Part shown: positions 36,166 through 42,745 of the stretch, piece by piece
Layout of the letters: every line of letters starts with the position of its first letter
Position numbering within the stretch: position 1 is the first letter of the stretch
Source of the DNA: Candidatus Bathyarchaeota archaeon
Lineage (GTDB): Archaea > Thermoproteota > Bathyarchaeia > Bathyarchaeales > Bathycorpusculaceae
Direction of reading: 5' to 3'
Length of the DNA stretch: 64,000 nucleotides
NCBI GenBank assembly: GCA_026014545.1
Contig: JAOZIH010000003.1
Span: forward strand, 91,318 to 155,317
Translations under genes and position numbers: made by a program
The notes under the pieces: generated by a model
Database searches by the model: none
Told to the model about the DNA's origin: nothing
The model's input: only the letters and a program-made list of their open reading frames with translations

Positions 36166-36589
36166 ATGAAAGGACATATTGAAAAAATCAAAACAGACCA
36201 TGTGAAACCACAAGAAGGAACAGCAAACTTCCTCCGACTTCCTACCCTCAGAAGCAATATACCAATACCTAACAGAATGTGAAATGGCGCTCGTCGCAGA
36301 CGCAGCCAAAGAAGGCGTCCTACTTGTGTCTCCAGCCACGCTTGCCATAAACCTAAACCTCCTCACTGTCGGGCTCCAAGCAATGGAAATATCTGAAAAA
36401 GCAGAACAAATTCAGAAGAACGTCGGCAAACTATCCGTATCGCTCAACGATATGGAAAAAGAATGGAACACCCTATACGATCACATCAAAAAAGCTTACA
36501 ACAAAGCCGCCGACGTAGACCAAAAACAAACCCATCTGAAAACAGTCTTCGAACAAATAACGCAAACAGAGGCGCAAAGCCAAAAATGA
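36166..36589 (+). pseudogene. rmuC: rmuC C-terminal remnant, truncated and frameshifted
   Basis: From 36284 an open frame reads MALVADAAKEGVLLVSPATL followed by a long helix, the C-terminal end of RmuC, a protein linked to DNA recombination and inversion control. The same frame reads upstream (no start) as DFLPSEAIYQYLTECE, another RmuC hallmark. Before that, the neighbouring frame from ATG 36166 gives MKGHIEKIKTDHVKPQEGTA, which fits the preceding RmuC segment. A frameshift near 36220-36232 therefore splits it, and everything N-terminal of that is missing where the tRNA begins. A 101-residue product from 36284 could still be made. Confidence 0.7.
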
Positions 36590-36729
36590 TCAAGAACAAG
36601 AAAGAGCACCGCTGTGAAAGATGCGGAAGAGCAATAACAGAAGAAGAATACGAGACATATGATGGCTTATGCGCGGAATGCCACGAAATAGAAATAGACG
36701 AACTCGACTACGAAGACGAATATGGCTAA
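36586..36729 (+). CDS. Small zinc-ribbon protein, 47 residues
   Basis: MIKNKKEHRCERCGRAITEE then about 12 residues, then CAECHE and an acidic tail. Two CxxC pairs (CERC, CAEC) form a zinc ribbon or treble-clef knuckle. The ATG overlaps the stop of the rmuC remnant (ATGA), so translation may be coupled. It resembles the next gene in design, suggesting duplication. Function unknown. Confidence 0.65.
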   Translation: MIKNKKEHRCERCGRAITEEEYETYDGLCAECHEIEIDELDYEDEYG

Positions 36730-36743
36730 TTTACGGGATACTG

Positions 36744-36914
36744 ATGCCTAAAACAGAAAACAACACAAGAACAAAAAAGAAAAAGCGCTGCGAAAACTGC
36801 GGCACAGAACTCGACGAAGACCAAGCCTACGAACTCGACGGAGTAATTCTGTGCTGGGACTGCTACAGCGAAGAAGAAGACCTACGCGCAATAGAAGAGG
36901 AATGGATAGAATAG
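36744..36914 (+). CDS. Small zinc-ribbon protein, 56 residues
   Basis: Basic N-terminus (NTRTKKKKR), then CENCGTELDEDQAYELDGVILCWDC and an acidic C-terminus. The paired CxxC knuckles are spaced as in the preceding protein but the surrounding sequence differs. ATG 36744 lies 14 bases after the previous stop. The charge split and zinc site suggest nucleic-acid or protein binding; nothing more can be said. Confidence 0.65.
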   Translation: MPKTENNTRTKKKKRCENCGTELDEDQAYELDGVILCWDCYSEEEDLRAIEEEWIE

Positions 36915-37038
36915 TAATAAAACCCAAAGTACCAGACAATAATGTATTCAATAGGGGTTTGTAAAAAGGCTCTTAGCGCATATACTCCTTATAAGTAAAA
37001 AGCAATAACACCTACACAAAAAAGGAAAATACAAATTC

Positions 37039-37176
37039 ATGCAAGTCCAAGACACTGAAATACAGAAAGCAAGAGAAACAATCATATCGATAAAAAAAGG
37101 CATAGATCAACTCCCGTAATCTATCGCAGAAGTAGGCATATCCAAAGCACTATCTGGGAACAACTCCCAGAAATAA
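37039..37176 (+). pseudogene. Micro-ORF with an in-frame stop
   Basis: ATG 37039 begins 26 codons (MQVQDTEIQKARETIISIKK and on) ending at TAA 37117-37119. The same frame continues for 18 sense codons (SIAEVGISKALSGNNSQK) to TAA 37174. Upstream are a TATA-like CTTATAAG near 36988 and AAAAGGAAAA. It reads like a small helical peptide gene broken by a nonsense mutation, but chance cannot be excluded. Hairpins ATAGAT/ATCTAT and CTGGGA/TCCCAG (37154-37170) lie within it. Confidence 0.3.
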
Positions 37177-37186
37177 TTTATAAGTA
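37176..37186 (+). promoter_or_regulatory. TATA box of the structured RNA
   Basis: AATTTATAAGT in an AT-rich stretch. Its centre lies about 24-26 bases before 37202-37208, the predicted 5' end of the folded RNA, exactly the archaeal promoter distance. A CTGGGA-TCCCAG hairpin sits immediately upstream. Confidence 0.6.
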
Positions 37187-37201
37187 ACCATCCACACGAA
37201 T

Positions 37202-37317
37202 AAACTCGGATGAAGGTACCTGAAGATCGCATGTCCAGCGGGTAATGTGGCCTCCAGAGGAGGCAACATCCGCGCCATAAGATCAACGACATGCGACACC
37301 CGAAAACCGAGTTTTAT
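37202..37317 (+). ncRNA. Highly structured small RNA candidate, about 115 bases
   Basis: The sequence folds into one long nested stem. Outer helix: AAACTCGG (37202-37209) with CCGAGTTT (37307-37314), 8 pairs. Second: TCGCATGTC (37227-37235) with GACATGCGA (37288-37296), 9 perfect pairs. Then GCGG (37238-37241) with CCGC (37270-37273), ATGT (37245-37248) with ACAT (37266-37269), and GCCTCC (37250-37255) with GGAGGC (37259-37264) around an AGA triloop. The RNA ends in TTTT, a likely terminator. A TATA box lies at the correct distance. It does not match 5S, SRP, RNase P or a canonical C/D box RNA as far as I can see. The 580 bases between coding genes here otherwise hold only the micro-ORF. Confidence 0.65.
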
Positions 37318-37495
37318 AAATTATTGTTTGCTGTCTTGGTGTTTTAAGCTTTAATCGTTTATGTCAACCGCAAGGTCAGAATCGCTAATGCGTGGCCCAA
37401 GTTGCTTTAGAGTTGAAAATAGGACGCCATCCTCAAAGTCAGGCTTCTATTTCATAAGAGAGACTGCTGCAGTTATGGCTTCCTTCAGCTTCTGG

Positions 37496-37942
37496 TTAGC
37501 TCTCTTTTTTCTTTTCGGTCTTATTCTTAAGTCTTTTTTCCTCCAAGAGCGCAAGCATTTGCTCAACAGTTGTTATCTTAATTCCTTTAAACTCCTTTAA
37601 GGCTAAGAGGTGTCTATCTCCAGTTACAATTATTTCGGCATCGCCATCGTAGGCGGTTTCAATAACTATGTTATCTTTAGGGTCCTCTTCAACTACCTTA
37701 AGTTTTGAAGTAACATTTACAATTTCAGCTGTTTGCATCAACGCAATAATGATCCTATTAACCTCATCTTCAGCGGTCTTAAATTTTGGTCTTCGAAGGA
37801 CAAGACCAAGCTCCTTCAAAATCAACTCTGAAGTAACAATGGAAAACTGCTTAGATATGCCTCTCCTTAAGAGCTCTCTTGGCTTGCCATCAGAAATGAT
37901 GGCGCTCACCAAAACGTTGGTGTCAAGCACAACTCGAAGCAT
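37496..37942 (-). CDS. vapC: PIN-domain ribonuclease toxin (VapC-like)
   Basis: About 148 residues. PIN motifs: VVLDTNVLVSA with the first acidic residue at about 7, SELILKELGLVL with a central Glu, and EDPKDNIVIETAYDGDAEIIVTGDRHLL with the last acidic cluster. PIN nucleases cleave RNA and are neutralised by small antitoxins. It starts 4 bases after the stop of the AbrB-type gene, the standard antitoxin-toxin order. ATG 37942 is preferred over an upstream TTG. A Lys-rich tail (KNKTEKKKES) ends the protein. Confidence 0.9.
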   Translation of the reverse strand: MLRVVLDTNVLVSAIISDGKPRELLRRGISKQFSIVTSELILKELGLVLRRPKFKTAEDEVNRIIIALMQTAEIVNVTSKLKVVEEDPKDNIVIETAYDGDAEIIVTGDRHLLALKEFKGIKITTVEQMLALLEEKRLKNKTEKKKES

Positions 37943-37946
37943 CAAA

Positions 37947-38219
37947 TCATCTGGCTGCCTTTCTAACTTCTTCTATTTCCTTCTGGACTTCTTTTTCTGA
38001 AATCTTGAGCTCTTTCTTGTCCATCAGCTTAAAGATTTCTTCCCACTCTTTCTTTAAGTCAGGAAGCTCAAGTTTCTTCATTATCACCATATCGCCTCTG
38101 CCGTAAACTAGAAACTTTGTCTTCGGCTTTATCCCAAGCTCTTTGCGTATAGACTGAGGAATAACTACCTGCCCTTTCTCGCTCATTGTTGTTACTTCAG
38201 GCTCTGCCGCCATATTCAT
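37947..38219 (-). CDS. AbrB/SpoVT-type antitoxin
   Basis: 90 residues. The N-terminal swapped-hairpin DNA-binding domain reads VTTMSEKGQVVIPQSIRKELGIKPKTKFLVYGRGDMVIMKK. The C-terminal helix (residues 50-90) is highly charged and probably wraps the PIN toxin. Such antitoxins repress their own operon. It precedes the PIN gene by four bases. ATG 38219 or 38213 may be the start. Confidence 0.88.
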   Translation of the reverse strand: MNMAAEPEVTTMSEKGQVVIPQSIRKELGIKPKTKFLVYGRGDMVIMKKLELPDLKKEWEEIFKLMDKKELKISEKEVQKEIEEVRKAAR

Positions 38220-38272
38220 CAGTAAGAATATTTTACTTTCCTACTAATAAACACTTTCCTTGCTGTAACTCT

Positions 38273-38512
38273 TCAATAAAATGCACCACCCCACTGCTGC
38301 TCTGAAAACCTACGACCACAATCTCGACAATAATGACGCTGTATAACTCCGTTTGAGGTGTACCGTTTAGCGTCTTTCCACGTTCTTGTGCTACCGCATC
38401 GAGGACACTTAACGATTCTCTTATCCGCTTGGCTCTTCTCGTGCCAAAACTCCTTTGGCAATACTCGCCCGCAATACGGGCAATTAATTACTTTTTGGCT
38501 CACGTATTTCAT
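38273..38512 (-). CDS. Double zinc-ribbon protein, possible N-terminal remnant of an integrase or transposase
   Basis: 79 residues with three CxxC knuckles: CPYCGR, CPRCGST and CRDCGRRFSE, the last two separated by TWKDAKRYTSNGVIQRHY. The pattern CPxCGS-x-R-x-W/Y-KDG/A-x-R-Y...QR-x-x-C-x-x-CG-x-R-F is what I know from the head of archaeal tyrosine integrases and of IS1-type InsA proteins. The frame ends right after FSEQQWGGAFY, so any catalytic part is gone. It begins 88 bases inside the right att repeat and reads inward, as expected for an integrase gene. It could also be a free-standing zinc protein. Confidence 0.55.
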   Translation of the reverse strand: MKYVSQKVINCPYCGRVLPKEFWHEKSQADKRIVKCPRCGSTRTWKDAKRYTSNGVIQRHYCRDCGRRFSEQQWGGAFY

Positions 38513-38599
38513 CTCCTGCCAAACTTGCTCTCGGAGAGAAAAAAGAGGGAGATTGTCTGCGGAGAAACTCCGAATGGGAATATCTCCTCGTTTGCGAGT

Positions 38600-38623
38600 G
38601 TTCGAGTCCCTTCCCCGGCGCCA
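38600..38623 (+). repeat. tRNA-Ser 3'-end fragment (attR candidate)
   Basis: Exact 24-base copy of 36137-36160, including CCA. The sequence before it (CTCGTTTGCGAGT) does not match the tRNA, so the repeat boundary is sharp. The 190 bases between it and the next gene hold nothing recognisable. Confidence 0.85.
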
Positions 38624-38816
38624 TTTTTTGCTCGTCTTTATGGTTTTGCAGTTGCTAAATCTTCAAGAAGTAGCTGGGCTGTGTTGCCAAGAGCGCAGGT
38701 TGTTCGTGGAATTGATGTGTTGCATCGATGATTGTCTTGTAATAATTCCACGTATATTAAAAATGTAAGCAGGCGGTGTGCCCTGTTGGAATCGTTTTTT
38801 CAAAGTTTAATAGGAA

Positions 38817-39668
38817 TTATTTATCTGCTGAGATAGCTGTTGCGAAATATTGCGTTTGAAGTTTATTTTCTGGTTTGGCTTGCCACATTACTTCAAAATA
38901 TCTATTTGCCAACTCTACCATTGCCGGGTTTTTTGTGCATAGCCAGCACATTTTGTTTATGTCCTTTTCCTTTTTTATTGAGAGGTAAATCTTATTTTTG
39001 TCGAATATCATCAGCTCCGCTAAATTGAGGTCTTCTGTGTATTTGAATTCCACGTTTTTCAGGTATGGCTGAAATGGCGAGAAAATTTCTGGGCTTATTG
39101 CCGTTTGCTTTAGTAGCTTCTGTTCTATGAGTATTCGCATTTTCACATTTCTTTTTACAGCCTCTTTGAGGCTCCATTCTGCGTAGTGTTGCGACCATTG
39201 GAGAAATTTTCCTGCTGAGAAAGTTAAGTCTACGCTTTTCTGGACTTTTTTGTATTCCTGACTAATTCTGCATTGTTCATTTCTTCCCGTATGGATAAGG
39301 CTGATTTCTTCTTGGTTCTCCTTTCCGTTAAAGCTTTCCTTTTGGTGCTTATGTAGTGTTTCTCTAATTCTTTTGCAGAGTTCTCTGTTTTCTTCCTTTT
39401 TGTGTTGGAGTAGAATGGCGTAGACTTCTTTTATGGTTGGTGCCTTGAACTTTTTTGGTGATGTGATTAGTTCCTCAACTATAGCTTTTTCTTGTAGTTT
39501 TGGCATTGCTTGGTAGACAACTTCTCGCGCTACTCCTGAGACTTGCGCGATTTTTTTTGCTGTAGCGGTTCTTAATTGGCAAAGTGCAATGATAATTTTT
39601 GCTTCATTTATAGTAAGTCCTAAGCTATTCAGCAGTTCAATGTCGTCAGAGGTGTTCGCTAAATTCAT
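38817..39668 (-). CDS. TrmB-family transcription regulator
   Basis: 283 residues. The N-terminal winged helix (LLNSLGLTINEAKIIIALCQL, then ATAKKIAQVSGVAREVVYQAMPKLQEKAIVEEL) is the TrmB pattern, followed by a linking helix (VYAILLQHKKEENRELCKRI) and a C-terminal effector domain resembling the PLD-like fold of TrmB (GRNEQCRISQEYK, VKMRILIEQK, LAELMIFDKNKIYLSI). TrmB proteins sense sugars and control transport or sugar genes. It is divergent from the third propeller gene, which it likely regulates through the palindrome at 39744-39762. Confidence 0.82.
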   Translation of the reverse strand: MNLANTSDDIELLNSLGLTINEAKIIIALCQLRTATAKKIAQVSGVAREVVYQAMPKLQEKAIVEELITSPKKFKAPTIKEVYAILLQHKKEENRELCKRIRETLHKHQKESFNGKENQEEISLIHTGRNEQCRISQEYKKVQKSVDLTFSAGKFLQWSQHYAEWSLKEAVKRNVKMRILIEQKLLKQTAISPEIFSPFQPYLKNVEFKYTEDLNLAELMIFDKNKIYLSIKKEKDINKMCWLCTKNPAMVELANRYFEVMWQAKPENKLQTQYFATAISADK

Positions 39669-39743
39669 AAATATTTTAACCTGCCCCTGTTTCTACAATG
39701 GCGATTAAACAATAAGAACTTTATTGCCTTCTTTTTAAAATTG

Positions 39744-39778
39744 TAAGTAAGTTTGTTACTCACCAAATTTTTTATAAT
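39744..39778 (+). promoter_or_regulatory. Candidate operator and TATA box of propeller gene 3
   Basis: An imperfect palindrome TAAGTAA-gtttg-TTACTCA (39744-39762) lies immediately upstream of a TATA element TTTTTATAATT (39768-39778), which is about 50 bases before the start codon. AAAGGAG follows as ribosome binding site. The palindrome is in the right place for the divergently encoded TrmB-like protein to act on both promoters. Confidence 0.45.
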
Positions 39779-39826
39779 TAACGAAAGATACTGTGCTGCG
39801 CAATAAAATGAAAGGAGAACAGATAA

Positions 39827-42379
39827 ATGAGCAAAAAGATAGCGATTACTATAAGTGCTTTGATTCTGGCATTGACTTTCACTCTTGTTGCGTTACCAGC
39901 TACTAACGCGCAAAGCTCAGGGGAGAAAACTTCTTACGCTTACATCTTTGCTGCACCTAATCCCGTCGGTGTGGGACAGCGGGTCTACATTTCAATGCTT
40001 GTCGATCTGCCTCTGCCGGATTCAAATGTAGACAATGACATAAGGCGACATGGCTATACATTAACAATTACTAAACCCGACGGTAAGACAGAAAAATTTG
40101 AATGGGCAGTCGTCCAAGACACAACAGGCGTAGAATTCCTTTCCTATGTCCCTGATCAAGTAGGCACTTACACGCTCAAATTTGATTACGCGGGTCAAGT
40201 TTACACATGGAATGCCACAGCGACTCAACGCGCTTGGACTGGTGTCAGGTTCCTTCCAGCAACAAGAACAGTAACATTAACAGTGCAAGCAGAAAAGATA
40301 CCTGATCCTATAGGTAGCTATCCGCTGCCCACAGAGTACTGGACGCGCCCAATAGAAGGACAGAACACAGTTTGGTATACAATAGCTTCTAACTGGCTTG
40401 GCGGCGAACATTTTGGCAGATTCTACGTTCAGACAGGATATAACCTATGGCAGCAAAGCGGCACTGGGCCGGAGTCGCCACACATTTTATGGACAAAACC
40501 AATTGAATTCGGCGGGGTAGTCGGCGGCAACACTTCTATTTCTGGCGAGACATATTACTCTGGTGGCTCTTACGAAGGAAGATTCGTTAACTCCATAATC
40601 ATGCATGGAAGGCTTTACTATCAGCTTCCGCTTGGGCACTCAGGCAGTGGCGGAGGATATTCATGCGTTGATCTGCGCACCGGCGAAGAAATTTGGTATC
40701 GCGCTGACTTAGGCGTAACCAATAGCCCTGCCCCAAGCAAAGGACAAATTTATTCCTTTGAATCTCAGAATCAGCACGGCGCTGGCGGCGGCATACTGTG
40801 GCAAGTCAACGGAACAACCTGGAATGCCATTGACCCGTTCTCTGGCAAATGGATGTACACATTAACAAATGTGCCCTCTGGCACGGAAGTTTACACTGAA
40901 AAGGGCGAGATAGTGCGCTATGTGCTTAATTATGCAGGACGCTGGTTAGCTCTGTGGAATTTTTCTGCAGCAATAGCTACACGCGCTGGGCCTACTGATA
41001 CATCGCGTGATCAGTGGAGGCCAAACGGGAAAACCATTGATACAAGCGCTGCTTACTCGTGGAACGTTACTATCCCCGACTTGCCGGGAAATGCTGCGCC
41101 GACGATAGCTGCAATCTTGCCCGGTGATGTAATCCTTGGTGTAAGTAGTAACGTGATGCCTGGGGTAACGCGTATGGCTGTAACAGGCCTTCCGTATACG
41201 GTGTGGGCTATGAGTGACAAACCAGGAACTCGCGGCCAACTGATATGGATTAAAACGTACTCTGCGCCTCCAGGGAACTTAACGCGTACCCTTGGACCGC
41301 TGGATCCAGTAAATCGTGTGTGGACTATGACTGATGCAGAAACGATGCAGTGGCTGGGATACAGTCTTGATGATGGCAACCTGCTATGGGGACCGACTAA
41401 TATTCAATTCCGTGATATTCAATGCTTTGCAAGCGGCGAAGGATTCGGTCAAAGAGCTGTGACAGCTTACGGCAACCTCTACATTCAAGGATATGGTGGA
41501 GAAATCTTCGCGTTATCAACCAAAGATGGAAAAGTGCTCTGGAAATATAACAATACGGACAGTGGTCTTGAAACGCCGTGGGGTCTTATGCCCATATTTA
41601 TAGCTGCAGTCGCGGATGGTAAGGTCTACGCTTTCAATAATGAGCATTCGCCTAATACGCCATTGTACAAGGGCTACAAAATATACTGCATTGACGCTTT
41701 CACTGGTGAAGAGATTTTCAGATTGACTGGCTGGGCTGGTCAAACAGGCGGAAGAGGCACTTCAACATCAGTCCTCGCAGAAGGCATCTTTGTCTATTAT
41801 AATTACTATGACAACCAAGTATACGCTATTGGTAAGGGACCAAGCGCTACTTCTGTGTCGGCGTCTCCGAAGGTTTCTGTGCACGGCAGCAAAGTCCTCG
41901 TGGAGGGCACTGTGGTTGATATTTCGGCTGGTACGAAGCAGGCTGAGCAGGCTACGCGGTTCCCGAATGGTGTTCCGGTTGTTGCGGATGAGAGTATGAG
42001 TGCTTGGATGGAGTACGTGTATATGCAGAAGCCTAAGCCTACTGATGTTAAGGGCGTTGAGGTTACTGTTACGGTGCTTGATCCTAATGGTAACTGCTAT
42101 GATGTGGCTACGGCTATTACTGACTCGAGGGGCTTTTTCAGCTGCACTTTTGAGCCGCCTGTTCCAGGCAAATACACTGTAATAGCCACGTTCCAAGGTT
42201 CTAAGGCATATTGGGGTTCGTCTGCTGAAACGGCGATTTTCGTGGAGGAAACGCCACCGCCAACGCCAGAAGCTACGCCTGCGCCTCAAGAGCCAGTAGG
42301 AACCTACTTTGCCATCTCCACAGTCGCCATAATCGTTGCTGTTGTGCTTGTTGGGCTTCTGATACTCAGGAAACGGTAG
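39827..42379 (+). CDS. Secreted PQQ-type beta-propeller protein with C-terminal membrane anchor (paralogue 3)
   Basis: 850 residues. Signal peptide ending LPATNAQ; Ig-like domain with NPVGVGQRVYISMLVDLPLPD; linker SYPLPTEYWTRPIEGQNTVW; propeller strands (DLRTGEEIWYRAD, LDDGNLLWGPTN, TKDGKVLWKYNN, AFTGEEIFRLTG); Ig-like domain (KGVEVTVTVLDPNGNCYD) and a C-terminal helix ending ILRKR. Closest to paralogue 2, with near-identical C-terminal third. Probably displayed on the outer membrane face; ligand or activity unknown. The divergent TrmB-type gene and a strong AAAGGAG support separate regulation. Confidence 0.88.
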   Translation: MSKKIAITISALILALTFTLVALPATNAQSSGEKTSYAYIFAAPNPVGVGQRVYISMLVDLPLPDSNVDNDIRRHGYTLTITKPDGKTEKFEWAVVQDTTGVEFLSYVPDQVGTYTLKFDYAGQVYTWNATATQRAWTGVRFLPATRTVTLTVQAEKIPDPIGSYPLPTEYWTRPIEGQNTVWYTIASNWLGGEHFGRFYVQTGYNLWQQSGTGPESPHILWTKPIEFGGVVGGNTSISGETYYSGGSYEGRFVNSIIMHGRLYYQLPLGHSGSGGGYSCVDLRTGEEIWYRADLGVTNSPAPSKGQIYSFESQNQHGAGGGILWQVNGTTWNAIDPFSGKWMYTLTNVPSGTEVYTEKGEIVRYVLNYAGRWLALWNFSAAIATRAGPTDTSRDQWRPNGKTIDTSAAYSWNVTIPDLPGNAAPTIAAILPGDVILGVSSNVMPGVTRMAVTGLPYTVWAMSDKPGTRGQLIWIKTYSAPPGNLTRTLGPLDPVNRVWTMTDAETMQWLGYSLDDGNLLWGPTNIQFRDIQCFASGEGFGQRAVTAYGNLYIQGYGGEIFALSTKDGKVLWKYNNTDSGLETPWGLMPIFIAAVADGKVYAFNNEHSPNTPLYKGYKIYCIDAFTGEEIFRLTGWAGQTGGRGTSTSVLAEGIFVYYNYYDNQVYAIGKGPSATSVSASPKVSVHGSKVLVEGTVVDISAGTKQAEQATRFPNGVPVVADESMSAWMEYVYMQKPKPTDVKGVEVTVTVLDPNGNCYDVATAITDSRGFFSCTFEPPVPGKYTVIATFQGSKAYWGSSAETAIFVEETPPPTPEATPAPQEPVGTYFAISTVAIIVAVVLVGLLILRKR

Positions 42380-42445
42380 CCATGCTGAAAATGCGCAAAA
42401 ACTCAATTTCCTCCTTTTTTCGTAAACTTTAGCAATAGAAAGCAG

Positions 42446-42553
42446 TGGGCTGAGTGGGCTTTGGGATATTTGCTTATCTGCAGCAGCAGATTGCCATGTT
42501 TCTCTTCTCGTAAAGATCTCTCCTTTAGTTTGGCTCCCAAAGCCCCAGCAAAC
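42446..42553 (+). repeat. Palindrome-bounded conserved downstream element, copy A
   Basis: Starts 66 bases after the propeller-3 stop. The first 43 bases are identical to copy B (minus strand, 19585-19543), and the end CCCAAAGCCCCAGCAAAC matches too; the middle differs and is 14 bases longer here. An exact 11-base inverted repeat, GGGCTTTGGGA (42456-42466) and TCCCAAAGCCC (42535-42545), is extended by CTGAGT against ACTCAG with a six-base offset. The 190 bases from here to 42745 hold nothing else recognisable. Confidence 0.75.
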
Positions 42554-42745
42554 TCAGTGCATGAAACACCTTTCTATTTGCCAATGGCATTAAATGTGCT
42601 TTTGTATTGTTTATGGAAATCCGCAAGCATTTAGCTACTAGGCTTGCCCAATAGATGCTTGTTGTTGGCGGTGTCGTTATAAACTTGGATAAACGAGACG
42701 GATTAACGGTTTTGCGCTCAAAATGTCAGTGCTCTTTCACAGGCC

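Larger units (their letters stand above)
36137..38623. mobile_element. Decayed integrated element in tRNA-Ser(CGA)
   Basis: About 2.46 kb bounded by 24-base direct repeats. The left copy completes a functional tRNA; the right copy is an isolated 3' tRNA fragment with no acceptor 5' half. Contents in order: rmuC remnant, two small zinc-ribbon genes, an interrupted micro-ORF, a structured RNA candidate, PIN and AbrB-type genes, and a zinc-ribbon protein beside the right repeat that may be the head of an integrase. No catalytic integrase domain remains, so the element looks immobile or dependent on help in trans. Confidence 0.75.

Noticed and set aside
35923..36282. A 119-codon ORF running through tRNA-Ser
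   Set aside because: It translates the tRNA and its intron. Only its last part (after 36166) has protein sense, as rmuC remnant.
36025..36366. Minus-strand ORF ending in GAGEGTRTPASQRPTGW
   Set aside because: Antisense of tRNA-Ser, another standard tRNA-derived artefact.
37202..37317. C/D-box or H/ACA sRNA for the structured RNA
   Set aside because: CTGA and ATGA-like tetramers occur, but there is no proper C box, no paired D/D' layout and no ACA tail; the long nested stem does not fit either class.
38594..38623. A second tRNA-Ser gene
   Set aside because: Only the 3' 24 bases match; there is no anticodon arm or 5' acceptor, so it is an att copy.
41768..42406. 212-codon minus-strand ORF rich in Arg and Ser
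   Set aside because: Antisense shadow of the propeller gene; composition is driven by the opposite strand's codons.
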